From: DASVNK01 sp036383895
GTDB taxonomy: Bacteria; Verrucomicrobiota; Verrucomicrobiia; Limisphaerales; SXQI01
Assembly: GCA_036383895.1 (NCBI GenBank)
Contig: DASVNK010000018.1
Span: 1-64,000 of the forward strand
DNA length: 64,000 nt
Reading direction: 5' to 3'
Under the pieces are notes generated by a model. The model ran no database searches. It was not told the origin of the DNA and was given only the letters and a program-made list of their open reading frames with translations. Both the position numbers and the translations under genes were made by a program. Below, piece after piece: positions 16,756 through 25,406 of the stretch; positions within the stretch are counted from its first letter, which is position 1; every line of letters begins with the position of its first letter.

Positions 16756-17765
16756 GATCGAGCCTTCGTAGTCACTTCCAAGATTGTGCGGGCAGCGATG
16801 CGGACGTTGCGCGATAACTCGGGCGGTTCGATAACGCTCGCGTCGCCGCCCCAGGAGAGGATCCAGCGTTCCACTTCGACGAGGCTGGAGAGGGTCATTT
16901 GCAACTCGACGCCGCCGTTTTTCAGTTCCCGCAATTTTTGCGAGGCGTGCCACCTCTTTTCGCGGATATAGTCTGCGACTTTGGAACTGAAACGAACGGT
17001 GACCTTGTGTTTTCCGGAGCCGGAATGAATTCCGAAGCTGTGGCCCAACTGTTCGCGAATGGAAAACTTGGGGTCGCGCTTGAAGTTTTTGCCGGTGTTG
17101 CGGACGTTTTTAATGCGGGCGGGCGCGAAGGTGCGAATGGCGTTGCGCAAATGGTCGTATGCGAAAAGAAACCACTCACCGTTCACGTTGGCGAGGTGGT
17201 AAGGATCGATAATCCGCTTCTGCGGTTTTTTCTCGCCGGGCTTGCGGTAATCGATCTCGAGTTGCTCGTGGCGCGAAGTGGCCTGGGCGAGCCTGTCGAA
17301 GATCGAAAGGTTCACCACGGGTTCCGCGCTGGTGCGGAAGGAAATGGAATCGTTCCATTCGCTGAGGTTTAGCGAAATGGAATCGGGAAGACTTTCGCTG
17401 ACTTTGGCGAGCGCGCTCATGAGCGGGCGTTCGAAACTGGTGCCGCGGTATTGCTGCAGCGCTTTCTCGGCGACGGCGAGGGCGAAGAGTTCACCTTCGG
17501 AAATCGTCAGCGAGGGGAGGGAGGTAACTTCGCCATCGTAAAAAAAACCGTGGCGCACATCGTCGTAAACGATCGGGAGCGACATGCGATCGCGCATGAA
17601 ATCGATGTCGCGGCTGACGGAGCGGACGCTGACTTCCAGGTCGCGGGAGAGAGTCGTGCAGTTGGGGAATTTACCGGAATGGATGGCGTTGTGGATTTGC
17701 ATCATCCGCTGCAGGGGCGGACGGGCGAAGCGATTCTCGAGCGTTTTACCGGGTCTTCGTCGCAC
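16752..17765 (-). CDS. WYL-domain transcriptional regulator
   Basis: A 337-residue protein. The N-terminal HTH (RPPLQRMMQIHNAIHSGKFP, then RDLEVSVRSVSRDIDFMR) is of the DeoR/HTH_11 kind. The middle carries the WYL domain with YRKPG...RIIDPYHLANVNGEWFLFAYDHLRNAIRTFAPARI, and a WCX-like tail follows (RFSSKVADYIREKRWHASQKL). WYL proteins sense nucleic acids or nucleotides and often control DNA damage or defence genes. GTG 17765 is chosen because the conserved RPPLQRM segment lies upstream of the first ATG (17705). It begins immediately beyond the T-run of the rho terminator, so it needs its own promoter or read-through. Confidence 0.82.
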   Translation of the reverse strand: MRRRPGKTLENRFARPPLQRMMQIHNAIHSGKFPNCTTLSRDLEVSVRSVSRDIDFMRDRMSLPIVYDDVRHGFFYDGEVTSLPSLTISEGELFALAVAEKALQQYRGTSFERPLMSALAKVSESLPDSISLNLSEWNDSISFRTSAEPVVNLSIFDRLAQATSRHEQLEIDYRKPGEKKPQKRIIDPYHLANVNGEWFLFAYDHLRNAIRTFAPARIKNVRNTGKNFKRDPKFSIREQLGHSFGIHSGSGKHKVTVRFSSKVADYIREKRWHASQKLRELKNGGVELQMTLSSLVEVERWILSWGGDASVIEPPELSRNVRIAARTILEVTTKARS

Positions 17766-17797
17766 AAAAAAAGACTAGCGTCACCGCCAGTCTTTTC
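17766..17797 (-). terminator. Intrinsic terminator after rho
   Basis: On the minus strand AAAAGACT (17796-17789) pairs with AGTCTTTT (17776-17769) around a 12-base loop that can add a GCG/CGC pair, followed by a run of seven T. It lies 27 bp past the rho stop codon and ends just before the start of the WYL gene. Confidence 0.8.
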
Positions 17798-17823
17798 GAA
17801 TTAAGAATTAAAATCGAGCGCTT

Positions 17824-18939
17824 TTAAGCGAGCTTGGAAAGCAACTCATCGTTCGTCTTGTGCTTTTTGCAAGCTTGAACGAGGGTTTCCATCGCTTCGA
17901 TCGGGTTGAGATCGACCAGGGTGCGGCGCAATTTGCGGATTGCTTCGAGGTGTTTGCCGGCGAAAAGTTTTTCCTCTTTGCGCGTGCCGCTCTTCGGAAT
18001 GTCAATGGCAGGGAACAAACGGCGATCGGACAATTTGCGATCGAGGATGAGTTCCATGTTACCGGTGCCTTTGAATTCCTGGAAGATGAGTTCGTCCATG
18101 CGCGAACCGGTATCGACCAGCGCGGTGGCGATGATGGTGAGAGAGCCGCCTTCTTCAATTTTGCGGGCGGCGGCGAACATCTTGCGGGGAATTTCGAGGG
18201 CGCGAGCATCCACACCGCCGGTCATGGTACGACCGCTGCCGCCGTGCACGCTGTTGTAAGCGCGAGCGACGCGGGTGATGGAATCGAGGAGCACAAAAAC
18301 GTCTCTGCCGGATTCAACCATGCGGCGGCAACGTTCGATCATGAAGCGCGAAAGGCGAACGTGAGTTTCGAGATCCTGGTCGTTCGACGAGGCGACGACT
18401 TCGGCTTTCACCGAACGTTGGAAGTCGGTGACTTCTTCGGGACGCTCATCAATGAGAAGCACCATGCAGTGCACTTCGGGATGGTTGGCCGCAACGGCGT
18501 TGGCGAGTTGTTTTAGAATGGTTGTTTTGCCAGTGCGAGGCGGGGCGACGATCAGGCCGCGGGTGCCTTTGCCGATGGGAGTGACGAGATCGATGATGCG
18601 GGTTTCGAGCTGGTCTGGAGTGGTTTCAAGGCGGTATTTCTCGATGGGATCGATGGTGGTCAGGTTCTCGAAACGCATGGCCCGGGTGTATTCCTGGAAG
18701 GGCATGCTGTTGACCTTGTCGACCTCTTTGAGCTGCGGGCTGGTGCCGCGATGCGGTGGCTGCGTAGGGCCTTCGACGAGGCAGCCTTCGCGCAGGAAGC
18801 TTTTCTTGATGGTATCGGGGGTGACGAAAATATCGGTCGGCTTTGGCTGAAAATGATGGGCCGACGATCTGAGGAACCCGAAACCCTTTTCTGAAATCTC
18901 TAAATACCCTGAGCCCAGCTCAGTAGCGTTATTGTTCAT
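17824..18939 (-). CDS. rho: Transcription termination factor Rho
   Basis: A 371-residue hexameric RNA-dependent ATPase. The cold-shock-like RNA-binding domain is at the N-terminus (GYLEISEKGFGFLRS...TDIFVTPDTIKKSFLREG). The motor follows with P-loop APPRTGKTT, Walker B-like VFVLLDSITRVARAYN, the secondary-site Q-loop TMTGGVDA and the FKGTGNMELIL and SGTRKEE blocks. It is shorter than the 419-residue E. coli protein because the N-terminal helical Rho_N subdomain is missing or very small; no upstream in-frame start was found. A ~190-bp gap upstream could be a leader used for autoregulation, as known for rho genes in other bacteria. Confidence 0.95.
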   Translation of the reverse strand: MNNNATELGSGYLEISEKGFGFLRSSAHHFQPKPTDIFVTPDTIKKSFLREGCLVEGPTQPPHRGTSPQLKEVDKVNSMPFQEYTRAMRFENLTTIDPIEKYRLETTPDQLETRIIDLVTPIGKGTRGLIVAPPRTGKTTILKQLANAVAANHPEVHCMVLLIDERPEEVTDFQRSVKAEVVASSNDQDLETHVRLSRFMIERCRRMVESGRDVFVLLDSITRVARAYNSVHGGSGRTMTGGVDARALEIPRKMFAAARKIEEGGSLTIIATALVDTGSRMDELIFQEFKGTGNMELILDRKLSDRRLFPAIDIPKSGTRKEEKLFAGKHLEAIRKLRRTLVDLNPIEAMETLVQACKKHKTNDELLSKLA

Positions 18940-19132
18940 ATTCTGTCTTAGTCCGAACGGTCTGATCCCGACCTGAACTTAAGAGGTTCTTAAGCCCGTT
19001 GAAATTCGAATAGGGAAACACCGATTGACTCGTAAACTGTAAAGAGAAACTCCTTCGAGCCACCCAGCTAGACCTGTGACACCGGATAGGTAACCCAAGT
19101 TCAAACGGCGCGCAAGGGTTTTTGCGATTTTT

Positions 19133-19903
19133 CTAGCCGGCCGAACCCAGGAGGCGATCGAGTTTGTCGCGGTAGCTGCGGCTCAGGGTTAGTTTGGTAC
19201 CGTTCTTTAAGACAACGACGTATTCGCCGTGGAACATGGGCTGCAGTTCCTGAATGCGCTCGACGTTTACGATGTTCGAGCGGCTAATGCGCATGAAGCG
19301 GTCTGGGGGCAAACGTTGTTCCAGGGAAGCCATGGTTTCGCGCATCATGTGGGAATCTTTGCCAACCCGGAGGTTCACATAATTATCGGCGGCTTCGACA
19401 TAATCGATATCTTCGACTTTGATCAGTAAGACGCGGCCGTCGCCTTTGACGAGGAGTCGCTCGACCGGTGTGGCGGGCTTCACTTCTTTTAAGACCGCGC
19501 TGACGGAAGCGTCTTTCTGGCCGCCTCGTTGTAAGTCGACTTTGGCGATCGCGCGCTCTAGAGCTTTCTGGAGGCGTTCGCGGTCGAAAGGTTTTAGCAG
19601 GTAATCGACGGCGTGCACGTCGAAGGCTTTTAGAGCGAACTTATCGTGCGCGGTGCAGAAGACGATGTTGGGCCGAGTCTCTTCATCGAGAGCCTCGAGG
19701 ACTTCGAAGCCGTTTAGCTCGGGCATTTGGACATCGAGGAAAACGAGGTCGGGCTTTTCTTTTTCAATGGCAGTGACCGCGGCTTTTCCGTCGCCAGCTT
19801 CGCCGATTACTTCGATGCGCGGCTCGCGCGAGAGGAGAGAGCGCAAGCGTTCGCGGGCCAACTCTTCGTCATCGACGATCAGCGTTCGAATCTTATCTGG
19901 CAT
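19133..19903 (-). CDS. LytTR-family response regulator
   Basis: A 256-residue protein. The receiver domain is at 1-125 (acidic pocket VDDEEL, phospho-Asp in VFLDVQMP, Thr/Ser-type VFCTAHD, Lys in DYLLKPFD). The LytTR DNA-binding domain is at ~150-250 (RLLVKGDGRVLLIKVEDIDYVEAADNYVNL...RISRSNIVNVERIQELQP). Such AlgR/LytR/AgrA-type regulators bind pairs of short direct repeats. Its gene follows the LytS-type kinase gene by 3 bp, so they form a two-component pair. Possible binding repeats lie upstream of the kinase gene at 21095-21145. Confidence 0.92.
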   Translation of the reverse strand: MPDKIRTLIVDDEELARERLRSLLSREPRIEVIGEAGDGKAAVTAIEKEKPDLVFLDVQMPELNGFEVLEALDEETRPNIVFCTAHDKFALKAFDVHAVDYLLKPFDRERLQKALERAIAKVDLQRGGQKDASVSAVLKEVKPATPVERLLVKGDGRVLLIKVEDIDYVEAADNYVNLRVGKDSHMMRETMASLEQRLPPDRFMRISRSNIVNVERIQELQPMFHGEYVVVLKNGTKLTLSRSYRDKLDRLLGSAG

Positions 19904-19906
19904 AAC

Positions 19907-20986
19907 TTAGTGAAAAGGCAAAACGACTCGCGCGAGTAACCCGCCGGTCTCGACATTCTTCAACTCAAATCTTTGGGCGTCGCCGTAGAGTTGTTGCAAA
20001 CGGCTGCGGGTGTTGGAAAGGCCGACGCCTTCGCGGAGCAGTTTTCCACCGGGAAGTCCTGCGCCGTTGTCCTGAACTTCGAGTTGGAGATGCCCGTTTT
20101 GGCGATGCGCGCGGAGAATGATTCTGCCGGGACGTGCATGTCGTTCCACTCCGTGGCGAATGGCGTTTTCGACGAGAGGTTGGAGGACGAGGTTGGGGAC
20201 GCGTGCCTGCAAGGTCTCGGGGGCTATATCCATCTCGACGTTTAAGCGTTCGCGAAAGCGCGTTTTTTCTATCTCGAGATAGCGTTCAAGGAAATCCAAT
20301 TCCTGGCTGAGCGGAACTTCGTGAGTGTCGGTGTTGTCGAGCGCGAGGCGGAGGAGTTCGCTCAATTTCATCACCATGCGATCAGCGGCATCGACGTCCT
20401 TGTGCATGAGCGCGGAGATCGTGTGGAGCGTGTTGAAAAGGAAGTGCGGATTCATCTGGCTTTGCAAAGCTTGCAACCGCGCCTGAGTCAGGCGGCCTTC
20501 GAGTTCGGAAGCGCGGAGTTCGCGTTCGTGGAAGCGTTGGTAATAGTCGAATGCATGGCCGACGGCGACGATGACCCAGTAGAACCAAAGGTTGAGGTAA
20601 AACGTTTTTGCGAAGAGCGCGTTGAAGACCTGGGCGAAACTCGCGGTCGCGCCCGAGGAACGAGCTTCCCAATAGGCGAGAGCACCGCGGAGCAAGACGT
20701 AAACACATGAGAACAATAGCCCGGTGATCAGGTGCAGGACCCCAACCTTGACCCAATTGGCGCGTCCGAACGGAAACTTGCGGGCGAGTTTGAAAGAAGG
20801 AATAGAAAGCAGGGCGAAGACGTACCAATCGGCCAGTGATGAACGGACCGCGCGTCCCCAGGAGACAGGCCAACCAGCGCTGGAACTGGCTAGATAAAAT
20901 TGAATGGCGAAAGAGAGGCCGACCAGGGTCCAGAACGCGAAGAAGAGCGTCCAGCGCGACCAGTGCTTTGCGATCGGCGAGGCCAT
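19907..20986 (-). CDS. LytS-type sensor histidine kinase
   Basis: A 359-residue membrane kinase. Four hydrophobic helices occupy residues ~12-150, followed by a coiled coil and a His_kinase (LytS/YehU) domain with phospho-acceptor His in QSQMNPHFLFNTLHTI, and a HATPase_c domain (VLQPLVENAIRHG, VQDNGAGL, GVGLSNTRSRL). The N-terminal part carries no recognised ligand domain. It is the first gene of the pair with the LytTR regulator. Family members sense envelope or nutrient signals; the signal here is unknown. Confidence 0.9.
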   Translation of the reverse strand: MASPIAKHWSRWTLFFAFWTLVGLSFAIQFYLASSSAGWPVSWGRAVRSSLADWYVFALLSIPSFKLARKFPFGRANWVKVGVLHLITGLLFSCVYVLLRGALAYWEARSSGATASFAQVFNALFAKTFYLNLWFYWVIVAVGHAFDYYQRFHERELRASELEGRLTQARLQALQSQMNPHFLFNTLHTISALMHKDVDAADRMVMKLSELLRLALDNTDTHEVPLSQELDFLERYLEIEKTRFRERLNVEMDIAPETLQARVPNLVLQPLVENAIRHGVERHARPGRIILRAHRQNGHLQLEVQDNGAGLPGGKLLREGVGLSNTRSRLQQLYGDAQRFELKNVETGGLLARVVLPFH

Positions 20987-21094
20987 GTCGGCGCAAGATA
21001 CTGCAAAAGGCTGGGAAAACGCTACTGGATTGCGTAGGCTAGGGCTTCTTGACGCGAAAAGACTGGGTGTACGCTTGGCCCGGAAATAGCTCCT

Positions 21095-21169
21095 AACAGT
21101 TTTGCAACTTAGGAAAGAACAGGGGAGAAGCTAACCAGTTTTGCACCTGCAAGTGTTTCGATTGCAGGT
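21095..21169. promoter_or_regulatory. Direct repeats and hairpin between divergent genes
   Basis: CAGTTTTGCA occurs at 21097-21106 and 21136-21145, each preceded by CTAAC or CCTAA, 39 bp start to start. Paired direct repeats with a GTT core are how LytTR proteins bind, so these may be sites for the regulator encoded next door. Right after them ACCTGCAA (21145-21152) and TTGCAGGT (21162-21169) form an exact 8-bp hairpin. The region separates the kinase gene from the large secreted-protein gene. Confidence 0.4.
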
Positions 21170-21208
21170 TCACGAACATGAAGTATTTTAACAAACCCTG
21201 GTTAAGGC

Positions 21209-23818
21209 ATGTTTAAACGCTCCTCTATTGTCGCGTCTTCGCGTCGTCTGCTGCAGATGGCTGCAGCGTTGTTTCTGTTGTGTTCGGCTCGCGCAGAGAT
21301 CATCTACGACAACACCAGCACATATCTCAGCAACTACGTTTCAGAACCGCGCGAATATGGCGATCAACTGGACCTGGGCGGAATGGCGCGGCGGTTGACG
21401 CAAGTGGAGTTCTATTATTACGGGCGTTTCGCCACGAATGGGGACGAAGCGGTTAAAGTGAGATTTTATTCCAACGAACGAAATTACGACAGCTTCCGAA
21501 AATCGCCGACAACGTTGCTCTACGAAAGCGAATGGATGCCGATCCAGAGCGGGTTCAAGCGGCACATTCTAAACAACCTGAATTTGGTCCTCCCAGCGCA
21601 CACGGCGACTTTCACGGTCGAGTTTAAAGGAATAGGTGCAGGTGAAGAGGCGGGCCTGCTTTTCTATGGACCGCCGACGGAAGGTTACAGCTTCAATGAA
21701 TTTTGGATGCACAATCCCGATGGGAAATGGGCAATCGTTAATTACTCGAATAATGATCCATTCAAACGGGCGAGTGTTGGGTTGAGGCTGATCGCGACGC
21801 CGGACGTGGTGGTGGATCAACAACAGCCGTCTGCGGCGCGGCAGGTGGCAATGCGACGTGGCGGGAACAGCGTTCGCTACGGGCAAACCTTTACTGCGGA
21901 TGTGACCGGGTATCTTGCGGAGTTGACCGTGAACACAGCCTTTACCAATGAGGCCCCGATTCAGGTGCGAATTCTTGATACGATCGACGGCAAGCCGGGG
22001 CCGCACGTTCTCGGGCGCAGGAATATTTTGAGCGGAGGTGGAACGAACCAGACACTGAACTTTCTTGCGTCTGCGGTGCATCTTCAGAAAGGCCGGCAAT
22101 ACGCGATTGAGTTCAGCACGACCGCGCCGCTCTCGGCCGAGGCGACCTACTTGATTGCCGCGGCGACGAACAGTTACGCGCGCGGCGAGCTGTGGTATCG
22201 GAACGAGGGGCCGGGCGTTTGGACGGCTGTTTCCGACCCGCGTTTTGGGTTGGAGGCGATCGACGCGGCGTTTCAAGTGCGCATGGTTCCAATGCAACCC
22301 TCGGTCGATTTTATTTCGCCGCGTCCTTCGCAGAGTTTTGATTTCGGCGAACCGATCGTCCTTCGATCGCAGACTCGTCCGCCGGAGATCGGGACCATTC
22401 TGCGGGTGCGGTATTTCGCGGGCACGAACGAAATTGGTTCCGCCACAAAACCGCCTTACGAGTTTGTTTGGACCACCGCATCGGCGGGCGAACATCAGTT
22501 GCGTGCGGTGGCGGAAGATTCTTTTCGCCGACCGTTTCGCACTGGAATTAGCTCGGCATTTGTGAGGCAGCCGGGTCCGCCGGAGAACGACTCATTTGCA
22601 AATCGACTGCCGTTGGAAGGCTTGAACCCACGACGGATGAAGCCGACTGCGGCCGCGACGCTGGAAAGCGGTGAAGCGCTTCGGGCGACGAGTGTGGCGG
22701 ACGCAACGGTCTGGTGGTCATGGACGGCTTACGATTCCACGTCGGTGCGGATCTCGGCGCAAAACAGCAGTCGTCCGGGTGCGATGGTTTCGATTTTCAC
22801 AGGGACGAATGTGACTGCGCTATTGCTCGTGACGAACGGAGCGCCGTCGGTGCAGTTCGCTCCGGTAGCCGGGGTCACTTACGCGATATCGGTGAGTCCA
22901 GAAGTTCGGGGCGACCTTGTGGTGCTGGATATGTTAACGGCGGATGTGCGCTTGAGCGCGCCGCTGCCCACGAGCGCAAAAGCGAACCAGCCGTTGGTTT
23001 TCTCAACGACTGGGCCTCGCGCGGGGAACATCACAAACGTGAGTCTTTGGTTGGGTGGGATTCGGCTCGCGAGCAGCGATTCGGCGCCCGCTCGGCTGAC
23101 GAATGCGATTCCGTTCAGCGGGCATTTTGATTTGAGTCTGGTGGCGACGGACGAGCGCGGTTTGAAAACTGTTTTTGAAGCAGGTGCGATTACCGTGCGT
23201 CCGCAGAACGATTCTTTCGCTGAGCGGCTGCAACTACTTGGTGAGAGCCCTTCGATTCAGATACGGCCTGGCGGCGGCACGCTGGAAACAGGAGAACCTT
23301 CAGTTGTCGGGCTGAGTTATACGGAGCGCAGTTCGACGTGGTGGAGTTGGACAGCGCCGGCATCGGGAGTGGTGCGCGTGCAAGTTGTCTCGACGCAGTC
23401 GCCCGCCTCGCTCGCGATTTTTAGCGGGAGTACATTGTCGCAACTTACCCTGGTTGCGCAAACGATTAGCCCGCAGATTCTCACGTTGAACGCCGTCGCA
23501 GGACAAACTTACCAGATTCGTGTGGTGGGAAACGCACAGGATACGCAGCCGCTTCGGCTTTCGATTACTGGCGACTGGCTGCGCTTGAACATTGGTAAGG
23601 GAATCAACGGCACGATGAATCTTTCGTTCAACCTGGAGACGCTTCCTCCGGGAAATCTGCTGGTCGAATACAGCTCTGATTTACGGACTTGGAAACGTGC
23701 TGCAACAGGCTTTGTGCCAGCGGGTGGGGCTTTCGCGTGGTTGGACGCGGGTCTACCGGCGACGGAGAAACCTCCCGGCGGCGAAGGCGCACGCTTTTAT
23801 CGAGTCGTGCGCGAATAG
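21209..23818 (+). CDS. Large secreted multidomain protein
   Basis: An 869-residue protein with a Sec signal peptide (LLQMAAALFLLCSARAE, cleavage after ARA). The N-terminal half resembles choice-of-anchor/beta-sandwich domains (two units, ~30-195 and ~205-350). An Ig-like unit follows (VDFISPRPSQSFDFGEPIVL...GEHQLRAVAEDS, ~360-450). Two copies of a Verrucomicrobial repeat follow: NDSFANRLPLEG...TLESGEA...VWWSWTA (~460) and NDSFAERLQLLG...TLETGEP...TWWSWTAP (~670). The C-terminus has a beta-sandwich seen at the end of many such proteins (LLVEYSSDLRTWKR). No enzyme motif is present; a surface or adhesive role is inference. It faces the LytS/LytTR pair across the direct repeats. Confidence 0.75.
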   Translation: MFKRSSIVASSRRLLQMAAALFLLCSARAEIIYDNTSTYLSNYVSEPREYGDQLDLGGMARRLTQVEFYYYGRFATNGDEAVKVRFYSNERNYDSFRKSPTTLLYESEWMPIQSGFKRHILNNLNLVLPAHTATFTVEFKGIGAGEEAGLLFYGPPTEGYSFNEFWMHNPDGKWAIVNYSNNDPFKRASVGLRLIATPDVVVDQQQPSAARQVAMRRGGNSVRYGQTFTADVTGYLAELTVNTAFTNEAPIQVRILDTIDGKPGPHVLGRRNILSGGGTNQTLNFLASAVHLQKGRQYAIEFSTTAPLSAEATYLIAAATNSYARGELWYRNEGPGVWTAVSDPRFGLEAIDAAFQVRMVPMQPSVDFISPRPSQSFDFGEPIVLRSQTRPPEIGTILRVRYFAGTNEIGSATKPPYEFVWTTASAGEHQLRAVAEDSFRRPFRTGISSAFVRQPGPPENDSFANRLPLEGLNPRRMKPTAAATLESGEALRATSVADATVWWSWTAYDSTSVRISAQNSSRPGAMVSIFTGTNVTALLLVTNGAPSVQFAPVAGVTYAISVSPEVRGDLVVLDMLTADVRLSAPLPTSAKANQPLVFSTTGPRAGNITNVSLWLGGIRLASSDSAPARLTNAIPFSGHFDLSLVATDERGLKTVFEAGAITVRPQNDSFAERLQLLGESPSIQIRPGGGTLETGEPSVVGLSYTERSSTWWSWTAPASGVVRVQVVSTQSPASLAIFSGSTLSQLTLVAQTISPQILTLNAVAGQTYQIRVVGNAQDTQPLRLSITGDWLRLNIGKGINGTMNLSFNLETLPPGNLLVEYSSDLRTWKRAATGFVPAGGAFAWLDAGLPATEKPPGGEGARFYRVVRE

Positions 23819-23841
23819 CGTTTATTTCACTTCACCTTTGC

Positions 23842-23866
23842 GGGCGCGTTACCTATTTTCGCGCCC
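23842..23866 (+). promoter_or_regulatory. Hairpin abutting the Dabb start codon
   Basis: GGGCGCG (23842-23848) and CGCGCCC (23860-23866) form a perfect 7-bp GC-rich stem with an 11-base loop. The stem ends at the base before ATG 23867, and no Shine-Dalgarno sequence is visible. It could act as a terminator remnant for the secreted-protein gene or as a translational control element for the Dabb gene. Confidence 0.45.
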
Positions 23867-24166
23867 ATGTTTTCGCACGTTGTCATTTTTTGGACCGATC
23901 CAAACGACCCGCAGTCTGCTGATAAACTAATTGCGGGCGCTGAGCAATACCTGCGGCCGATTCCCGGCGTGGAGAAATTTCATATCGGACGAATGGTCGG
24001 GAGTCATCGTCCGGTGGTGGACCAAACATACCAAGTGGCGCTAAATATCATTTTCCCAAGCAAACAGGCGCAGGACGATTACCAGGTGCATCCGATGCAC
24101 ATAGATTTCGTGGAGAAGGTGTTCAAGAAAGTCTGCAAGAAGGTCGTTGTTTACGACTTCGAGTAG
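23867..24166 (+). CDS. Dabb (stress-responsive A/B-barrel) protein
   Basis: A 99-residue dimeric ferredoxin-like barrel protein. It opens with FSHVVIFWTD, has the LRPIPGVEKFHIG turn and the VALNIIFPSKQAQDDYQVHPMHIDFVEKVFKK block with the Y.. HP.H motif typical of Dabb proteins. Members act as small oxidoreductases, cyclases or stress proteins; the substrate is unknown. It stands alone between the secreted-protein gene and a bidirectional terminator. Confidence 0.85.
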   Translation: MFSHVVIFWTDPNDPQSADKLIAGAEQYLRPIPGVEKFHIGRMVGSHRPVVDQTYQVALNIIFPSKQAQDDYQVHPMHIDFVEKVFKKVCKKVVVYDFE

Positions 24167-24198
24167 TTCACGAGCGCGACATCGTTGAAGAAAAAGAA

Positions 24199-24226
24199 AA
24201 AAGCGGCTTTTAGGGCCGCTTTATCT
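24199..24226. terminator. Bidirectional intrinsic terminator
   Basis: AAAGCGGC (24200-24207) pairs with GCCGCTTT (24215-24222) around a short loop. On the minus strand the stem is followed by TTTTTTCTTTTTCTT, a strong terminator for transcripts from the dehydrogenase operon or for an RNA from 24227-24404. On the plus strand the tail is TTTATCTT, weaker, serving the Dabb gene. Confidence 0.8.
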
Positions 24227-24404
24227 TGTCTGGACCGTCCACCTCCTTACAGCGGGGTATCAGACACGAGTCACCATAGCTGTCAGGTGAGGAGTTGTCT
24301 CCCGGATTGGAGCCTGAACTGGTGCCGCTCTCGTGCGGAAAGAAGTACTAGGGGGTGCCCTGAAGGGTTTGCCGAGCTCGGCTGAAGCCTCGGGCAACCT
24401 GTGG
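24227..24404 (-). other. Structured gene-free segment, possible ncRNA or 3' UTR
   Basis: No protein gene is seen. On the minus strand several hairpins follow each other: GGTTGCC...GGCAAACC with inner GGCT/AGCC, CCCTTCAGGG, CCGC/GCGG, and ACAGC/GCTGT with flanking CACCT/AGGTG, then the strong terminator at 24199. This is the layout of a small RNA or a long structured 3' UTR of the dehydrogenase operon. It does not match the tmRNA, RNase P RNA, SRP RNA or 6S RNA motifs that I know. Confidence 0.35.
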
Positions 24405-25406
24405 TTATTGTGGGAGGACGGCGGTGCCGTCGAGCGGAGGTTCGCCACGGTGAATGCGGTGCACGTTTTCGGCGGTAACGCGGGCGATTTCGGTTAGAGC
24501 TTCGTGGGTGAGAAAGGCCTGGTGGGAAGTGACGAGAACGTTCGGGAAGGTGAGAAGCATTGAGAGTTCGTCGTCGAGGAGGACCTGTCCGGAGAGATCT
24601 TCGAAGAAGACGCCTTCCTCTTCTTCGTAGACATCGAGCGCGACGCCGCCCAGCCGGCCGGATTTGAGTGCGTTGAGGAGAGCGGTGGTATCGACCAACT
24701 TTCCGCGACTGGTGTTGATGACATAGGCGCCTTTCTTCATCTGACCGAGGCTTTCTTCGTTCAGCAGGTGCGTGGATTCGGCGGTGAGCGGAAGGTGCAG
24801 GGAAACGATGTCGCTGTGGACGAGCAGATCGGCGAACGGAACGTAGTCAATTCCTTTTTGCTTTGCCCAATCGGGGGATGGGTAGGGATCGTAAGCGAGG
24901 ACTTTTGTGCCGAAGCCTTTGAAAATTTCGGCGGTGATTTTGCCGATTTTACCGGTGCCGACGATTCCGACAGTTTTGCCGCGAAGATCGAAACCGACGA
25001 GTCCGTTGAGGGAGAAGTTATGTTCGCGGACGCGATTGTAGGCGCGGTGAATCTTGCGATTTAAGGTGAGGAGCAGGCCGACAGTGTGTTCGGCAACGGC
25101 GTAAGGTGAGTAGGCGGGAACACGGACGACCGGAATTCGCGCGTCAGCGGCTGCTTTTAAATCTACGTTGTTAAATCCGGCGCAGCGCAGCGCGATGAGT
25201 TTGATTCCGTCGCGTAAGAATTGATCGAGGCAGGCGCGGTCAACGCGATCATTTACAAAAACGCAAACAACACTCGAATCTTTCGCGGTTGCGGCGGTTT
25301 GCGCATTGAGGCGGAACTCGTGGAAGCGCCACTCGATACCATTCGAGAGCTTGCTGAGGTATTCGCGATCGTACGGCTTGGTGTCGTAAACTGCGACGTG
25401 GATCAT
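24405..25406 (-). CDS. ldhA: D-2-hydroxyacid (D-lactate-type) dehydrogenase
   Basis: A 333-residue NAD-dependent enzyme, probably D-lactate dehydrogenase. The catalytic Arg is in LIALRCAGFNNVD, the NAD fold in KTVGIVGTGKIGKITAEIF, the catalytic Glu in ALDVYEEEEGVFFED, and the catalytic His in LVTSHQAFLT. The spacing and the VYEEEEGVFFED insert match LdhA of proteobacteria, which reduces pyruvate to D-lactate in fermentation. Its start overlaps the exbD stop by 4 bp (ATGA, 25403-25406), an unusual neighbour for this enzyme, so it is probably the last gene of the tonB-exbB-exbD operon. Confidence 0.87.
   Translation of the reverse strand: MIHVAVYDTKPYDREYLSKLSNGIEWRFHEFRLNAQTAATAKDSSVVCVFVNDRVDRACLDQFLRDGIKLIALRCAGFNNVDLKAAADARIPVVRVPAYSPYAVAEHTVGLLLTLNRKIHRAYNRVREHNFSLNGLVGFDLRGKTVGIVGTGKIGKITAEIFKGFGTKVLAYDPYPSPDWAKQKGIDYVPFADLLVHSDIVSLHLPLTAESTHLLNEESLGQMKKGAYVINTSRGKLVDTTALLNALKSGRLGGVALDVYEEEEGVFFEDLSGQVLLDDELSMLLTFPNVLVTSHQAFLTHEALTEIARVTAENVHRIHRGEPPLDGTAVLPQ

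Noticed and set aside
24227..24404. tmRNA, RNase P RNA, SRP RNA or 6S RNA
   Set aside because: The sequence has hairpins but none of the conserved core motifs of these RNAs that I could identify.
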